A DNA stretch of 64,000 bases from Zantedeschia hybrid cultivar (lineage: Eukaryota; Streptophyta; Magnoliopsida; Alismatales; Araceae), in assembly GCA_030544215.1 (NCBI GenBank), contig JARZZO010000005.1:78955024-79019023 (forward strand). The letters run 5' to 3'. Every line of letters starts with the position of its first letter. Position 1 is the stretch's first letter. Under the pieces are notes generated by a model. It had not been told where the DNA came from, ran no database searches, and saw nothing but the letters and a program-made list of their open reading frames with translations. The position numbers and the translations under genes were made by a program. Of this stretch, positions 1 through 10,228 are shown one piece after another.

Positions 1-154
1 TCATTGTATTCGTGTGCCATTGTTCGGTCACAAATTGTGTTAAGGACAGTGACTAAATAGATTGGAACATTCCTAGTATTTGTATTGTATCAAGATACTG
101 GTTTCAGAATACTAAACCATTGTATGTTGTATCTTTTTTCTTCTTTTTTTGCAG
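1..154 (+). other. Intron sequence of the G6PD gene
   Basis: AT-rich sequence ending in a pyrimidine tract and GCAG at 151-154, directly before the first recognisable G6PD exon. No coding similarity is visible, so it is read as the 3' end of an intron that starts outside the window. Confidence 0.75.
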
Positions 155-2367
155 GATAGATCACCTTCTGGGGAAGGACTTAATTGAAAATCTCACTGTT
201 TTGAGGTTCTCTAACCTTGTTTTTGAGCCATTGTGGAGTCGAACTTACATACGTAATGTGCAGGTATGTCTGCTTTGCTTTAAAGTTCCAAACCGCACTC
301 TGACTTCCATTTCCCAGCCATTCTTGTATTAACTTTGTTAATCTGTTGCAGGTCATCTTATCTGAAGACTCTGGTATAGAAACACGAAGAAGGTAATCAT
401 AAGGAATGCATGTCTATTGATTAACACAATACTAGCATATGAGGAAGAAATTAAACAGAATATCTTGGTAAAATGAAAATTAATTCTCTGTTTCAATGGT
501 TTTCTCAAATCCCCTTTTCTTTCTGCTTCCTTGGGCAGTCGCCAAACTTTAAGTGAGCACACAGTTTTGTTTTATTCCTCAAGCTTCCTTCCAAATGGAT
601 TATCTAACTTAACGAGGCCTTTGTTTGCAAAATTGGGGAAAGTTTCATTCTTTTAAATATATTATTATTAATGCCTGTTTTTTCCACACTTAGGAAGCTG
701 AGGAATTTCTCCTACAGCCTTGGAATTAAAAACCTGTTAGTATGTACTATGGAGTGAAATCAGAAGACTCAGAGCAAGGGACCAGTATGGTCTTGGCTTT
801 GGTGCCACACTGGCAATTCTTAGAAAAGGGGGGAAACAACTGCCAATCTGATATAGCTTGTTCAGAAAGGAGGTTTAGGAAGCTACTTAATCTGGGGAAC
901 AAGGTCCCGACTAACTGCAGCAGAAGCCAGAGTGTTTTTTCTTTTCTCTTCAAACTTTTGCGAAGGGAACATGGTTAGGATTTTTGGCTTTTTAATTTTA
1001 CAAGTTTTATTGATTGTAGAGAGCTAATGTTCAGCCTCAGGATGATCCTTGACGTTGCTTGATTCTGTGTATAACATTGTATATCCACATCACTGCTGTA
1101 GTTTTGTACAATTTTGTCATTGTGCCTTGAAACGATCACATAACACTGTATTGTGGTTATTGATTGTTATTAGTCATGAAATTTGTAATTTCTTATGATA
1201 TTTCTTTGGAGCAGATATTTTGATGGCTATGGGATAGTCAGGGATGTGGTTCATAGTCATATCCTCCAAACAGTTGCATTGTTTGCTATGGAACCACCTG
1301 TGACTCTTAATGGGGAAGATATTCGTAATGAAAAGGTGAACATTAGTTTAAATTTTCACACCTTTATTACAGAAGTTGTGGCAAGCACTCTAGCAAGTTT
1401 GAAAATCTTGTTCAGGTCAAGGTTCTCAGATCAATTAGGAAGTTGGCGCTTGATGATGTTGTGCTTGGCCAGCATAAAGTTAGCTCCTCAGTGAAGCATG
1501 ATGATTACTTGAACTCTCTGACACCAACATTCTTTGCTGCTGCCCTTTACATAGACAATGCACGCTGGGATGGAGTGCCTTTTCTAATCAAGGCTGGAAT
1601 GGGGCTTATTAAGCACAGGTATTCTGTTCTCCAATTTTACAGACTTGTTTGGTGGTTTGGGCATCCCTGAATCCCAAAGCATAAGCTTTGCAGTTAGAAG
1701 TGCATTTGAAGAAAACATGGACAATTCTGTTTTGTCCCCTTTCAGTGTGGATTTTTATAGGGAGATGTATTCAAATTTTCTATATTTAACTCATGTTGCA
1801 TCTGACCTATTGATTTGTGCAGGGTTGAGATTCGCATCCAATTTAAGCATGTTCCAGGAAATCTCTACCGTGAGCGTATTGGGCACAATATTGATCTAAC
1901 CACCAATGAACTGATTCTGCGTGATGTTCCAGATGAGGCCATTTTTCTGAAAATTAACAACAAGGTTCCTGGATTAGGCTTACAACTAGATGCTTCAGAA
2001 CTGAATTTGCTTTATAAAGACAAGTAAGGAAGAGAGAAGTATATATATATTCAGTTATTTTAAATGGCTTACTATGTTTATTTTCAGTATGCATGTGTAT
2101 ATATTTCCTTCATATTTTGTATTGCTTAGGTACAATGTGGAGATGCCAGACTCATATGAGCATCTCCTGTTGGATGTCATTGACGGAGACAGCCATCTCT
2201 TTCTCCGAAGCGACGAACTGGAGGCTGCATGGAATGTACTAACGCCAGTCCTTCATGAGATTGATGAAAACAAGATAGCACCAGAGCTCTATGAATTTGG
2301 AGGCAGAGGGCCTATTGGTGCCTATTACCTTGGTGCAAAACATGGTGTTCGGTGGGCTGATGACTAG
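155..2367 (+). CDS. Glucose-6-phosphate 1-dehydrogenase, G6PD4-like (3' part, six exons)
   Basis: The C-terminal half of a G6PDH, the enzyme that oxidises glucose-6-phosphate with NADP+ in the oxidative pentose phosphate pathway. Exons inferred from reading frame and GT/AG borders: 155-263, 352-392, 1215-1335, 1416-1618, 1823-2023 and 2130-2367, with phases that join cleanly to give 303 codons ending RWADD-stop. The first exon encodes the substrate motif IDHLLGKD (Asp, His and Lys kept; the usual Tyr is Leu). The third encodes VHSHILQ, with the His expected as the catalytic base. KINNKVPGLGLQLDASEL and the segment after GQHK, which is shorter than in cytosolic G6PDHs, match the plant G6PD4 (plastid, often called inactive) type from memory of the family. 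The N-terminus, Rossmann motif and transit peptide lie before the window, so plastid targeting is inferred. Confidence 0.93.
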
Positions 2368-3432
2368 GATGATAATCTTTTTCGCCAAAAAAATGTGCTT
2401 CCGATTCTACCAGAAGCATCGGAGCCCCCATTTGCGCGTTTATCAAACAGTAATCTGTAGAAAATGTGCTCTCAAGGATTGTAGGACAGTGACACCTTTT
2501 TTTTCCTTCCACAATTTTAATATGATGTTAAGGCATTTATCTCTGTAAATCATTTTTTATTTTTGAAAGATAAAGTATGTTACGTGAAGTTACTTCATTT
2601 CTGCTTAATTTATGAGAGACAATCGCAGTCTATTCAGATGGCTTCCTTGTTAAGGGTATTCAGGTTGATAAATGTACCAGAGGCTTACAATATGCTCAGA
2701 CATTTTAACTTTGAAGAAATGTCTGACAAAGTTATGTAGTTGAATCACCTGCTAGGATGCCATTGTTAAAATAAAGAAAAGGGCAAATCCCCCAAGAGAT
2801 TGTGTTCTAATCCTGCTGATGTCTTATCATGCACCTTTTGACCTTGTAGTATCCTGATGTCAATAGAGAAATGTTGAATACTTGGAGATACACCAATGGG
2901 GATAAAAGTAAGAGCTGAGCATTGCATTGAACTGTAGAAAACAATGTGTAATTTCTGCTAATCCAGATCCTTCTACATTCCACATATTCGAATGGTATCG
3001 CTATTCGCTAATAGGTATATTATATATTGTCCTTGTTTTCTTTTTGTATTATCCATCTATAAAAAAGAAGCCATGAAATATTAGTAAGCTCACCATTCGC
3101 CAGGGAGGCCTTTGGACAATATTGTTTGGTCAGTTTGTGAATCTACCGCATCTAGATTCTTCTGCTATTATTGTTGTGGTATAAAATAATTAGTTGCGAT
3201 AACATGTAGAATAATTAAAAATATGTAAATAAGATTATCTAAGTAAATCAATTGTATATATAAAATTTTTAGAAATGTAACACCTATTCTAATCCGCATC
3301 AAGCTGTAGATCAGATTAGATCATATTTGTTTCAAAAGAAAGCATCACTTAATGTTGAAGAAGGGTGGACAAGACATTGTAACTCAAAATACTACTATGA
3401 CCGATAAACTTATATATTATTAGATTAAAAAT
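2368..3432. other. 3' flank of the G6PD gene, no gene seen
   Basis: AT-rich DNA after the stop codon. Several AATAAA-like strings (for example near 2770) could serve the 3' UTR. No long reading frame or recognised repeat is visible before the solo LTR. Confidence 0.5.
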
Positions 3433-4380
3433 TGTTGTATTTATTCCTCGTTTTAACGATAACAAAATCATCATCATGCATCTAACCATGTGTTTTTATG
3501 AATCAAACAAAGTAACGTCAGAAAGCGAATTGAGGTACGCATTTAAATCTTGAAATAGTTTAACCCTAAGGGAATCGGTCAACCAATCCACACTATCAGT
3601 CGACCGATCACAGGATCTAGAAACCAACGTTATGGAGTTCCTGAACGGTCAACCGAGGCACTCTGGTTGGTCGACATGTTGTTGTCACCTCTATGTTTAT
3701 TGATCAAAATGGTCGATCGACCCGTTGAATTTGTTGACCGATTTTCACTTTTTCAAATTACATAAGATGAGAAACTAGCCGTTGGGGTCACACGCTCCAC
3801 CAACGGCTACATGGTTTTGAAACCTCTATAAAAAGAAGCTTTCACCTCCTTGAAGCATAGATTTTTGCTACCAAGGAAAGTGTTCTAGAAAGTCATTCTT
3901 AAGAGAGGAAAGATCTCAAAAAATGAAGAAAGCGAAAGAATCCAAGAGAAGAAAAGCTCCTCCCAAGTCTTCCTCCATACCTATACTTGGGAGAAGGCCT
4001 CCGGCATTGACTGCTCCATCAAGCTTCTTTCTTTCTCTCTTTTCTTGTATGTTGTTCTTGTTTATTGGTGGCTTGTGTGTGTTGGCCTTGTGCCATTGTG
4101 GGTGTTTTTTAAACATCGTGCACAAGGCTAGTTAGGCCATAACTAACGTGTGTACTAGATTGTTCATCTAGCAGTATTCTCTAAAAGATGTAGAGAAGTA
4201 GATGTATGCCCAATCGACGAGGACCGAACCACTACAAATTGCTTGTGTTCCTTGTGTGTGTGCTTATCTAATTTCCGCTTATTTCATTGTGTTTTAATTT
4301 TCATATCTCATGATCTTTCAAAAAAATTTTAAAAACCCAATTCACCCCCTTCTTGGGTTTGCCATACACCAGGGCCAACA
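3433..4380 (+). mobile_element. Solo LTR of a SIRE/Maximus-like Ty1/copia retrotransposon
   Basis: A 948-bp segment starting TGTTGTATTTATTCC and ending in CCAACA, flanked on both sides by the perfect 5-bp target duplication AAAAT (3428-3432 and 4381-4385). The start, with CGTTTTAACGATAACAAAAT, and the end, with TTCACCCCCTTCTTGGGTT, resemble LTRs of the plant SIRE/Maximus lineage. A TATA box (CTATAAAAAG near 3826) lies inside. No primer-binding site or internal coding region follows, so it is a solo LTR left by recombination. The small frames at 3916-4135 are not genes. Confidence 0.82.
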
Positions 4381-4692
4381 AAAATATGGATAAATCAATT
4401 GGAATCATTTTTTTAAGATTTTCAATATATATACCTTGTGAACTATTGTTTTTGTATATACCTTTGACTCTCGCATAGTGTTATAAATATCTCTAACGTC
4501 TTCATTTCTGCCAAAATTTCGTGAACTCCAATTGAACATGTTTGAAATATTTTATAATTTTTGATGAAATTAAATGCATACGTACAAAATTCTTATGAAT
4601 TTGGTTATATATGCAAAAAAAAATCTTTTTGACATATTTAATTAGAGTTTTATGACATTATCAAGATTATTTATAATAATATGTGGAGGTCA

Positions 4693-4780
4693 ACAATATA
4701 CACATATACATATGTACATACATACATATATACATACATACATACATACATACGTGTGTGTGTGTGTATATATATATATG
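4693..4780. repeat. Compound microsatellite (ACAT/TACA)n-(GT)n-(TA)n
   Basis: Runs of CATA/TACA tetranucleotides passing into GTGTGTGT and then TATATATA. Confidence 0.9.
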
Positions 4781-4785
4781 TGGCA

Positions 4786-4834
4786 AAAACTTTTATGTTA
4801 TCATATTTTCTGTTCTAGATAACATAAAAGTTTT
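4786..4834. repeat. Perfect 17-bp inverted repeat (hairpin)
   Basis: The arm AAAACTTTTATGTTATC at 4786-4802 is exactly complementary to 4818-4834, with a 15-nt loop. A related palindrome, TAACAGAAAA-G-TTTTCTGTTA, lies near 5124-5144. The two may be the ends of a degenerate small inverted-repeat element. Confidence 0.7.
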
Positions 4835-5439
4835 CTATTAACAGCCACCCTAGGACCGTTGGATCTCGTCTAAATTGTTGAACGAGGTGGCAACTGACAA
4901 ATATTGCAGCGCCCAACCTGACGAGAATTTTGGCAACGTCAGGAAACCAACCCACGCTAGACTTTGATGGGCGTGGGCTGCCCAATGAGAAAGCATATCA
5001 CCCGTTGGATGTTGATAGAAAGAATCCCATAGGTTTTAGACTCAGTATCTTTTCCCTTCATATAAAAACCCATCCCTCCGTGAATTATGTGGCGCCGAAG
5101 GCACGCCAACGCAGGCGGGATTGTTAACAGAAAAGTTTTCTGTTATTAAGTGACAGACTAGCCTCTCTCTCTCTCTCTCATATATATATACAAACAAGAA
5201 TCCCATTTTTTTGGTGCAATAAGTAAGTATCAGATTGTGCATTTATACAAGAACAACTGTCAGATTATGCTTCTCTTTAGTCTCAATTCTATCTATTAGA
5301 TTGTGTGAGAGCCTTTTTTTTTTTTTTTTACAACCGTCCGATCAATTAGACAATGAACTTAAATTTTAAACCATGAACTTGATAAGTTTTTTTATTTTTT
5401 TGAACTATTGTGAACCGTCGGATCTTAAATAGTATACTA

Positions 5440-6003
5440 AGATAGTCTCTGGCATCCATTCTCATTTCCTCATTCTCACTTAAAATGAGGAATGAGCCCA
5501 CTTAAACATCTTTGGCATCTATTCTAAGAAAACATTCTGAAAAAGAGGGGATCATTCTAGTGAGAAATGGAATATCTTTAGATGCTCTTTCCCATATTCG
5601 GAAGGTCTTCTCTCGAAAAAGTATTCCTCTTTTAAAATCATTACTCCAAAGATCCTCTCTTAACTTTTACACAAAAGTCTTTGTAGAGAAGACAACAACA
5701 TCGTTGTTCCTTGTACCATAAGAGTCTTCGTCCTTGAATGGCAACAACGTTGATTTGGATCTTTGTAAAAAAAAATTGCACTTATGATTGGTGAAAGATC
5801 GCGTAAATTAAAAAATGAGAATGTTAATATTTTAGAATGAGATTTGCCAAACTCATTCTCATTTTCAAAAGTCATTCTTGCGTAAATTAAAAATAATGAT
5901 TGAATGATATTCTCATTCTAAAAATGAGAAATAAAGAATGCATTCCCACTGCTCAAAACGTCAAATGAGAATGAACTTTCAAAAATAGATGTCAAAGATA
6001 GCC
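5440..6003. mobile_element. MITE-like element with imperfect terminal inverted repeats
   Basis: The left end (TCTCTGGCATCCATTCTCAT) resembles the reverse complement of the right end (CTTTGACATCTATTTTTGAA). The interior is AT-rich, with repeated ATTCTCATT/AATGAGAAT words in both orientations. There is no coding capacity. No clean target duplication was found, so the limits are approximate. Confidence 0.4.
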
Positions 6004-6283
6004 CAAGTCTCTCTCAGTAGTCTCACGCAAACACCCATCCGCATCGTCATCTTTTCCCTTGGAGTAATGCTGTGGCCTACACTGCCTCTCTCACTGTGAT
6101 GATGTTGTAATGTGTTTTATTTTTTTATTTGTTTTGTTCGATTTTTTTAAAACGTTCAATCAAAAATTTGAAGGTAAATCTGAAAAGTTCAGATCGGCTT
6201 CACGAATGTTTTTTTTTTTTAAATATTTTTGATAGTCATCTCAATTTTTGTGTAATTAAAAGACTCTTTTATTTTGAAAAAAT

Positions 6284-6293
6284 GTATATAATG
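6284..6293 (+). promoter_or_regulatory. Possible TATA box of the MORC gene
   Basis: TATATAATGG lies about 575 bp upstream of the MORC start codon and about 170 bp before the inferred 5'-UTR intron donor. The leader also carries a TTAGGGTTTT (telobox-like) word near 6515. The assignment is by position only. Confidence 0.35.
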
Positions 6294-6458
6294 GGGTCGG
6301 AGCGGATCCAAACTATCCAGATGTATCTTCGAAATTTTTTATGTCTAAAAAAATCAAAAAATAAAAAAATAAAAATAAAAACAAACTGCAGTGCGCAACC
6401 GTTACTCTTTTCCTTGCGTTGCCGGCAGTGAAAAACCATTTTCTCACCAGCAGAACAG

Positions 6459-6758
6459 GTAACCTCTCTCCTCTCTCATTTTTGCTTCCTTCCTCTTCAA
6501 ACTCTGGTGGTTTATTAGGGTTTTGGTGGGGGAAGCAATCTGCGCCCTTCGGCGTGCCGGGGTTGATGGGAAATCGATGGTTTTGGGGTTCCGGGTTCAC
6601 GAATTTGGCCCTCTTTAGTCCCCGTTCCTCATAGGTAGAGGTAATGTTCTTGGTTCATCAAAGGAACCCTAGCATGATGTTGTGGGCTATTGTTTTCATC
6701 TATTTTCTTCCTATATTTCACCTAGATATCCCCTTTTTTCCTGTTATGTCGTTGGCAG
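6459..6758 (+). other. Probable 5'-UTR intron of the MORC gene
   Basis: A donor (AACAG|GTAACC) at 6459 and an acceptor after a pyrimidine-rich tract (GTTGGCAG ending at 6758) would remove 300 bp from the leader. This is inferred from splice consensus only. Confidence 0.45.
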
Positions 6759-6790
6759 AACTCCTCCTGTGGTTGTGATCTCATTAGATA

Positions 6791-6808
6791 ATGCCGTTTG
6801 CGCCGTAA
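6791..6808 (+). other. Five-codon uORF in the MORC leader
   Basis: ATG CCG TTT GCG CCG TAA lies 50 bp before the inferred MORC start codon and would remain in the spliced leader. Whether it is translated cannot be judged here. Confidence 0.4.
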
Positions 6809-6858
6809 AGGTACTGTCTTGGTGGGATTTCTCTGTGCAAGTAGAAGGAGAACAGGAG

Positions 6859-8694
6859 ATGGCCCAAGATGGTAATGGAAGCCTGCGCTCTTCCTCTGAT
6901 CCCTATCGAACTCTCGACTGTCGCAGCTTCTGGCAGGCGGGGAATTATGATGCCACTTCTACTTCCAGCTTGCCGCGGGAAGAACTAGAGCCGTCTGTTT
7001 TCGAGCGCGCGCGTGTGCACCCTAAGTTCCTGCATTCTAATGCCACATCGCATAAATGGGCGTTTGGGGCGATTGCTGAGCTTCTGGACAATGCTGTTGA
7101 CGAGATTTCCAATGGGGCGACCTTCGTGAAGGTTGATAAGGTTTGCAACCCGCGGGATGAGAGACCCGCCTTGGTATTCCATGATGATGGGGGAGGGATG
7201 GACCCTGTGGGCTTGCGCCGATGCATGAGCTTGGGGTTCTCAGCCAAGAACTCTAGCACAATGATTGGCCAATATGGCAATGGTTTCAAGACGAGTACTA
7301 TGCGCCTAGGCGCCGATGTAGTTGTTCTCACTCGTGCAAACCGTGGTGGTTTTACATGTCAGAGTGTCGGCCTGCTATCGTACACATTCTTGACTAGAAC
7401 TATGAAGGATGATATAATTGTTCCCATGGTTGATTTTGAAATAGTGGAAGGTCAGGCAGTGCCACTGATTGATTCTTCCCCGGCTGATTGGGATGATAAC
7501 TTGGAGACAATTTTGACCTGGTCTCCATTTTCTTCTAAATCGAGTCTCTTGATGCAGTTTGAAGATATTGGATCCCATGGAACCAAGGTTATCATATATA
7601 ATTTATGGTATGATGATGATGGCCTCCTGGAACTGGATTTTGAAGATGAGAATGATGACATAAAGCTGAGAGAGGGTGTTAAACTTTTTCATCATTCCAA
7701 GGTTAAGAGTGAAATAATCCAGTCTCATATTTCGTATACTTATCGCCACTCGCTGAGGGCATATGCTTCCATTCTTTACCTCAGGGAATTCCCAAAGTTC
7801 TCTATTATATTAAGGGGAAAACCTGTTCAACAGCTTAGCATTGCCAGTGAGCTGAAATTCTCCAAACAAGTTACTTATAGGCCTCATGTTGGAACAGATT
7901 CAAAAGAGGTGTCTGTGGCAATAACCATTGGATTTGCAAAGGAGGCTCCCCTACTTGGCATGTATGGCATCAATATCTATCACAAAAATCGGCTGGTCAT
8001 GCCTTTCTGGAAAGTTTTTCAGGATTCTTCAAGCAGGGGAAAGTGTGTCATTGGAATTCTTGAAGCAAATTTCATTGAACCTGCTCATGACAAGCAGGAT
8101 TTTGAGAGAACACCTTTGTTTGTTCGTTTGGAGACGAAGCTTAAGCTTTTAATAGGAGAATACTGGAGAGATTATTGTCACTTAATAGGATATCAGCCTC
8201 AAAATCCAGCAATGCGTAGTGTGCATCAGCAATCTGGTAAACATTCCCATTTAAAAGGATCTGATATGTCAAAAGAGACGGGTTCTGGTGGACATGCCGT
8301 GGGTCTTTCAGCTTATGTGCAGCAGGAGCTTCAAGTTCATGACCCCGTCATTGGTCGCACCGGAGAAGCGTCTGTTCAGCCCGTCATTGGACTTGCTGCC
8401 ACCAGGGTTTCAACAACATTGGACCCCAGTCAAGGTGTTGCCTCACATTCATCGGAAGGGAACCCCTGTGGAGATGGTGAACCTGTTGAAAATTTGGATT
8501 CCACTTTGATTGAGAGGTTGAGGGAAGAGAACATACAGCTCTTCATGAGAAGGAATGAGCTCAGATGCAGGGAGACTGAGTTAAAACAGATGATTGAGAT
8601 GTTGGAAAATGAACTAGAGGATGCCAAGGGGAAATGCTCTACACTTGCATCAGATCTGGAAATTCGTAGAAAACAGCAACTTTCACAGCAGTGA
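6859..8694 (+). CDS. MORC family GHKL ATPase (CRT1-like), single exon
   Basis: A 611-residue protein of the microrchidia family. These are nuclear ATPases that compact chromatin, help silence transposons alongside RNA-directed DNA methylation, and affect plant immunity. The start at 6859 (MAQDGNG) is preferred because the frame extends upstream to 6682 only through leader-like, non-conserved sequence. GHKL motifs: ELLDNAVDE at about residues 74-82 (Mg-binding Asn), DDGGGM at about 109-114, and GQYGNGFKTS at about 137-146. The S5-like part with IYHKNRLVMPFWKV follows near residues 375-390. The last 60 residues, beginning LIERLREEN, form a predicted coiled coil typical of plant MORCs. No CW zinc finger is seen, as usual for plant members. 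The uninterrupted coding region is notable, since many plant MORC genes are multi-exon. The subgroup (MORC1/2/6 type) is not assigned. Confidence 0.93.
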   Translation: MAQDGNGSLRSSSDPYRTLDCRSFWQAGNYDATSTSSLPREELEPSVFERARVHPKFLHSNATSHKWAFGAIAELLDNAVDEISNGATFVKVDKVCNPRDERPALVFHDDGGGMDPVGLRRCMSLGFSAKNSSTMIGQYGNGFKTSTMRLGADVVVLTRANRGGFTCQSVGLLSYTFLTRTMKDDIIVPMVDFEIVEGQAVPLIDSSPADWDDNLETILTWSPFSSKSSLLMQFEDIGSHGTKVIIYNLWYDDDGLLELDFEDENDDIKLREGVKLFHHSKVKSEIIQSHISYTYRHSLRAYASILYLREFPKFSIILRGKPVQQLSIASELKFSKQVTYRPHVGTDSKEVSVAITIGFAKEAPLLGMYGINIYHKNRLVMPFWKVFQDSSSRGKCVIGILEANFIEPAHDKQDFERTPLFVRLETKLKLLIGEYWRDYCHLIGYQPQNPAMRSVHQQSGKHSHLKGSDMSKETGSGGHAVGLSAYVQQELQVHDPVIGRTGEASVQPVIGLAATRVSTTLDPSQGVASHSSEGNPCGDGEPVENLDSTLIERLREENIQLFMRRNELRCRETELKQMIEMLENELEDAKGKCSTLASDLEIRRKQQLSQQ

Positions 8695-10228
8695 AGCCTT
8701 CGCACTCTCTATAACTTCTTTGTCAACATCCTGCTGGACCTGTTAGCCTTCCTCTTTTGGTCTTGTTGAGGGTGGGATCAATGTAGTCATACTGGGTATG
8801 TTGGAGCTCATAACCTCTTCTTTTCTTTTTGTATCTGTATGCGTTACCATAGACACACTCGATCTGTATTTGTCACAAAGCATAGAAGCCTTATCTCCTA
8901 CCAAGCTTGACAGAGTATTTGGCATCATTATTGTCATCAGAGCCACATAGATGTAAATAGAATAGAAATGTGATTTTGGGGGACCTCAATCTTAATATTT
9001 GTTTTGATGCCAAAACAGTTGTTCTAACTTCTGGAATCGTTTCATTCCACTTGCGGTGCTTATTTCACCAATTTGTGTATTCATGTGACCTTGAATTGTG
9101 TCATGAGCCGATTTCTTTATGATTTTTGACAGGTTGGACATGCTTTGCCCGTTTACAAGGTAACCCATTTTGACTTACAGGCGTGTAGTTATTGAAAGGA
9201 ATATCTATGAGAAAAAAGGTGCATGTGGCCTTTTTTCTTATTTTTAAACTGTGGTACCATCCAATTCCTTAGTTGGAAAAAAGAGAAAAATGAAAGAGTG
9301 ACATGTTTTTGAGGAATTTTCTTAATATCATGTCTCTGAATTCCTTATTAGGGAAACACTAATAAGGGCAGATTATTACTGAATAATAAACATTTGAAAG
9401 CAGCAGACTTGTCCTAAGCAAGTAGGATTTCCTTATTCTCTAATTTCAAACAAGGTTTATAGGGGCAGTATCCCCAAGAACTAATGTGCAATTTTGGGTA
9501 AAAACCTCAGGACTTCGGCCGTTCCATAAATTCCTTGGAAGTAGTACCCATTCAGGGGATAAGAACTCTATTTCATCATGTTTAATCCCAATGGTTTAGC
9601 TTTTCCAAACATTCCGTGACCTTCCCATTTTACTTTTTCTTTACAATACCTTGTTGTAAATGTTCATATACGTTGGAAATTTAATGTATAATTTTCATAG
9701 CCATTCTGTTGGAATGACTTCCATCTCCTTTCACTATTATTATGATGTTGGGTTGTTTACTTTTCAATCCTTACGACCTATCAATATCCTGTGTTAATCT
9801 TCAGGCTTCATATTTATTTTACTCCCTCCACAATCTTTGAACTCTCAAACTCCTGTTAACGACTGTCAAAAATAAGGAATATACCAAGAATATTTACAAA
9901 ATGTTCCCAATATATTTTAGGATTTTTTGCATGTAGCAATAATAGAAAACCTTCTCTTTTAGACATTCCATAACAGGTCCATTCTTGGAAGTAATATGCA
10001 CTTATGATGTATCATCATGCTTATGCTCATTGGCCTCCTGGACAATATACTTGTCCCCAAAGCATTAGTTGTTGAAGACCGAGCCCCATGAGACACGATG
10101 GAGTTTTCACATCATTGTCTGCCAAAAGAATGGAAGGCTTCAACATTTCTTAAATGCTAAAGACATCCTGTAGTTATCAATAGTTTTACTTTCGCTAATC
10201 GTGGTATGCAGCAAGAGGATAACAATGG
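8695..10228. other. Spacer between MORC and GDSL genes, no gene seen
   Basis: AT-rich DNA holding the MORC 3' UTR at its left and the GDSL 3' UTR at its right. No reading frame with recognisable coding features and no clear repeat was found. Confidence 0.5.

Noticed and set aside
4786..4834. MicroRNA precursor
   Set aside because: The 17-bp stem is too short for a plant pre-miRNA, and it sits beside a microsatellite in repeat-like DNA.
6682..6858. N-terminal extension of the MORC frame to the upstream ATG at 6682
   Set aside because: It would run through the inferred 5'-UTR intron and shows no conserved MORC residues. The start at 6859 gives the usual N-terminus.
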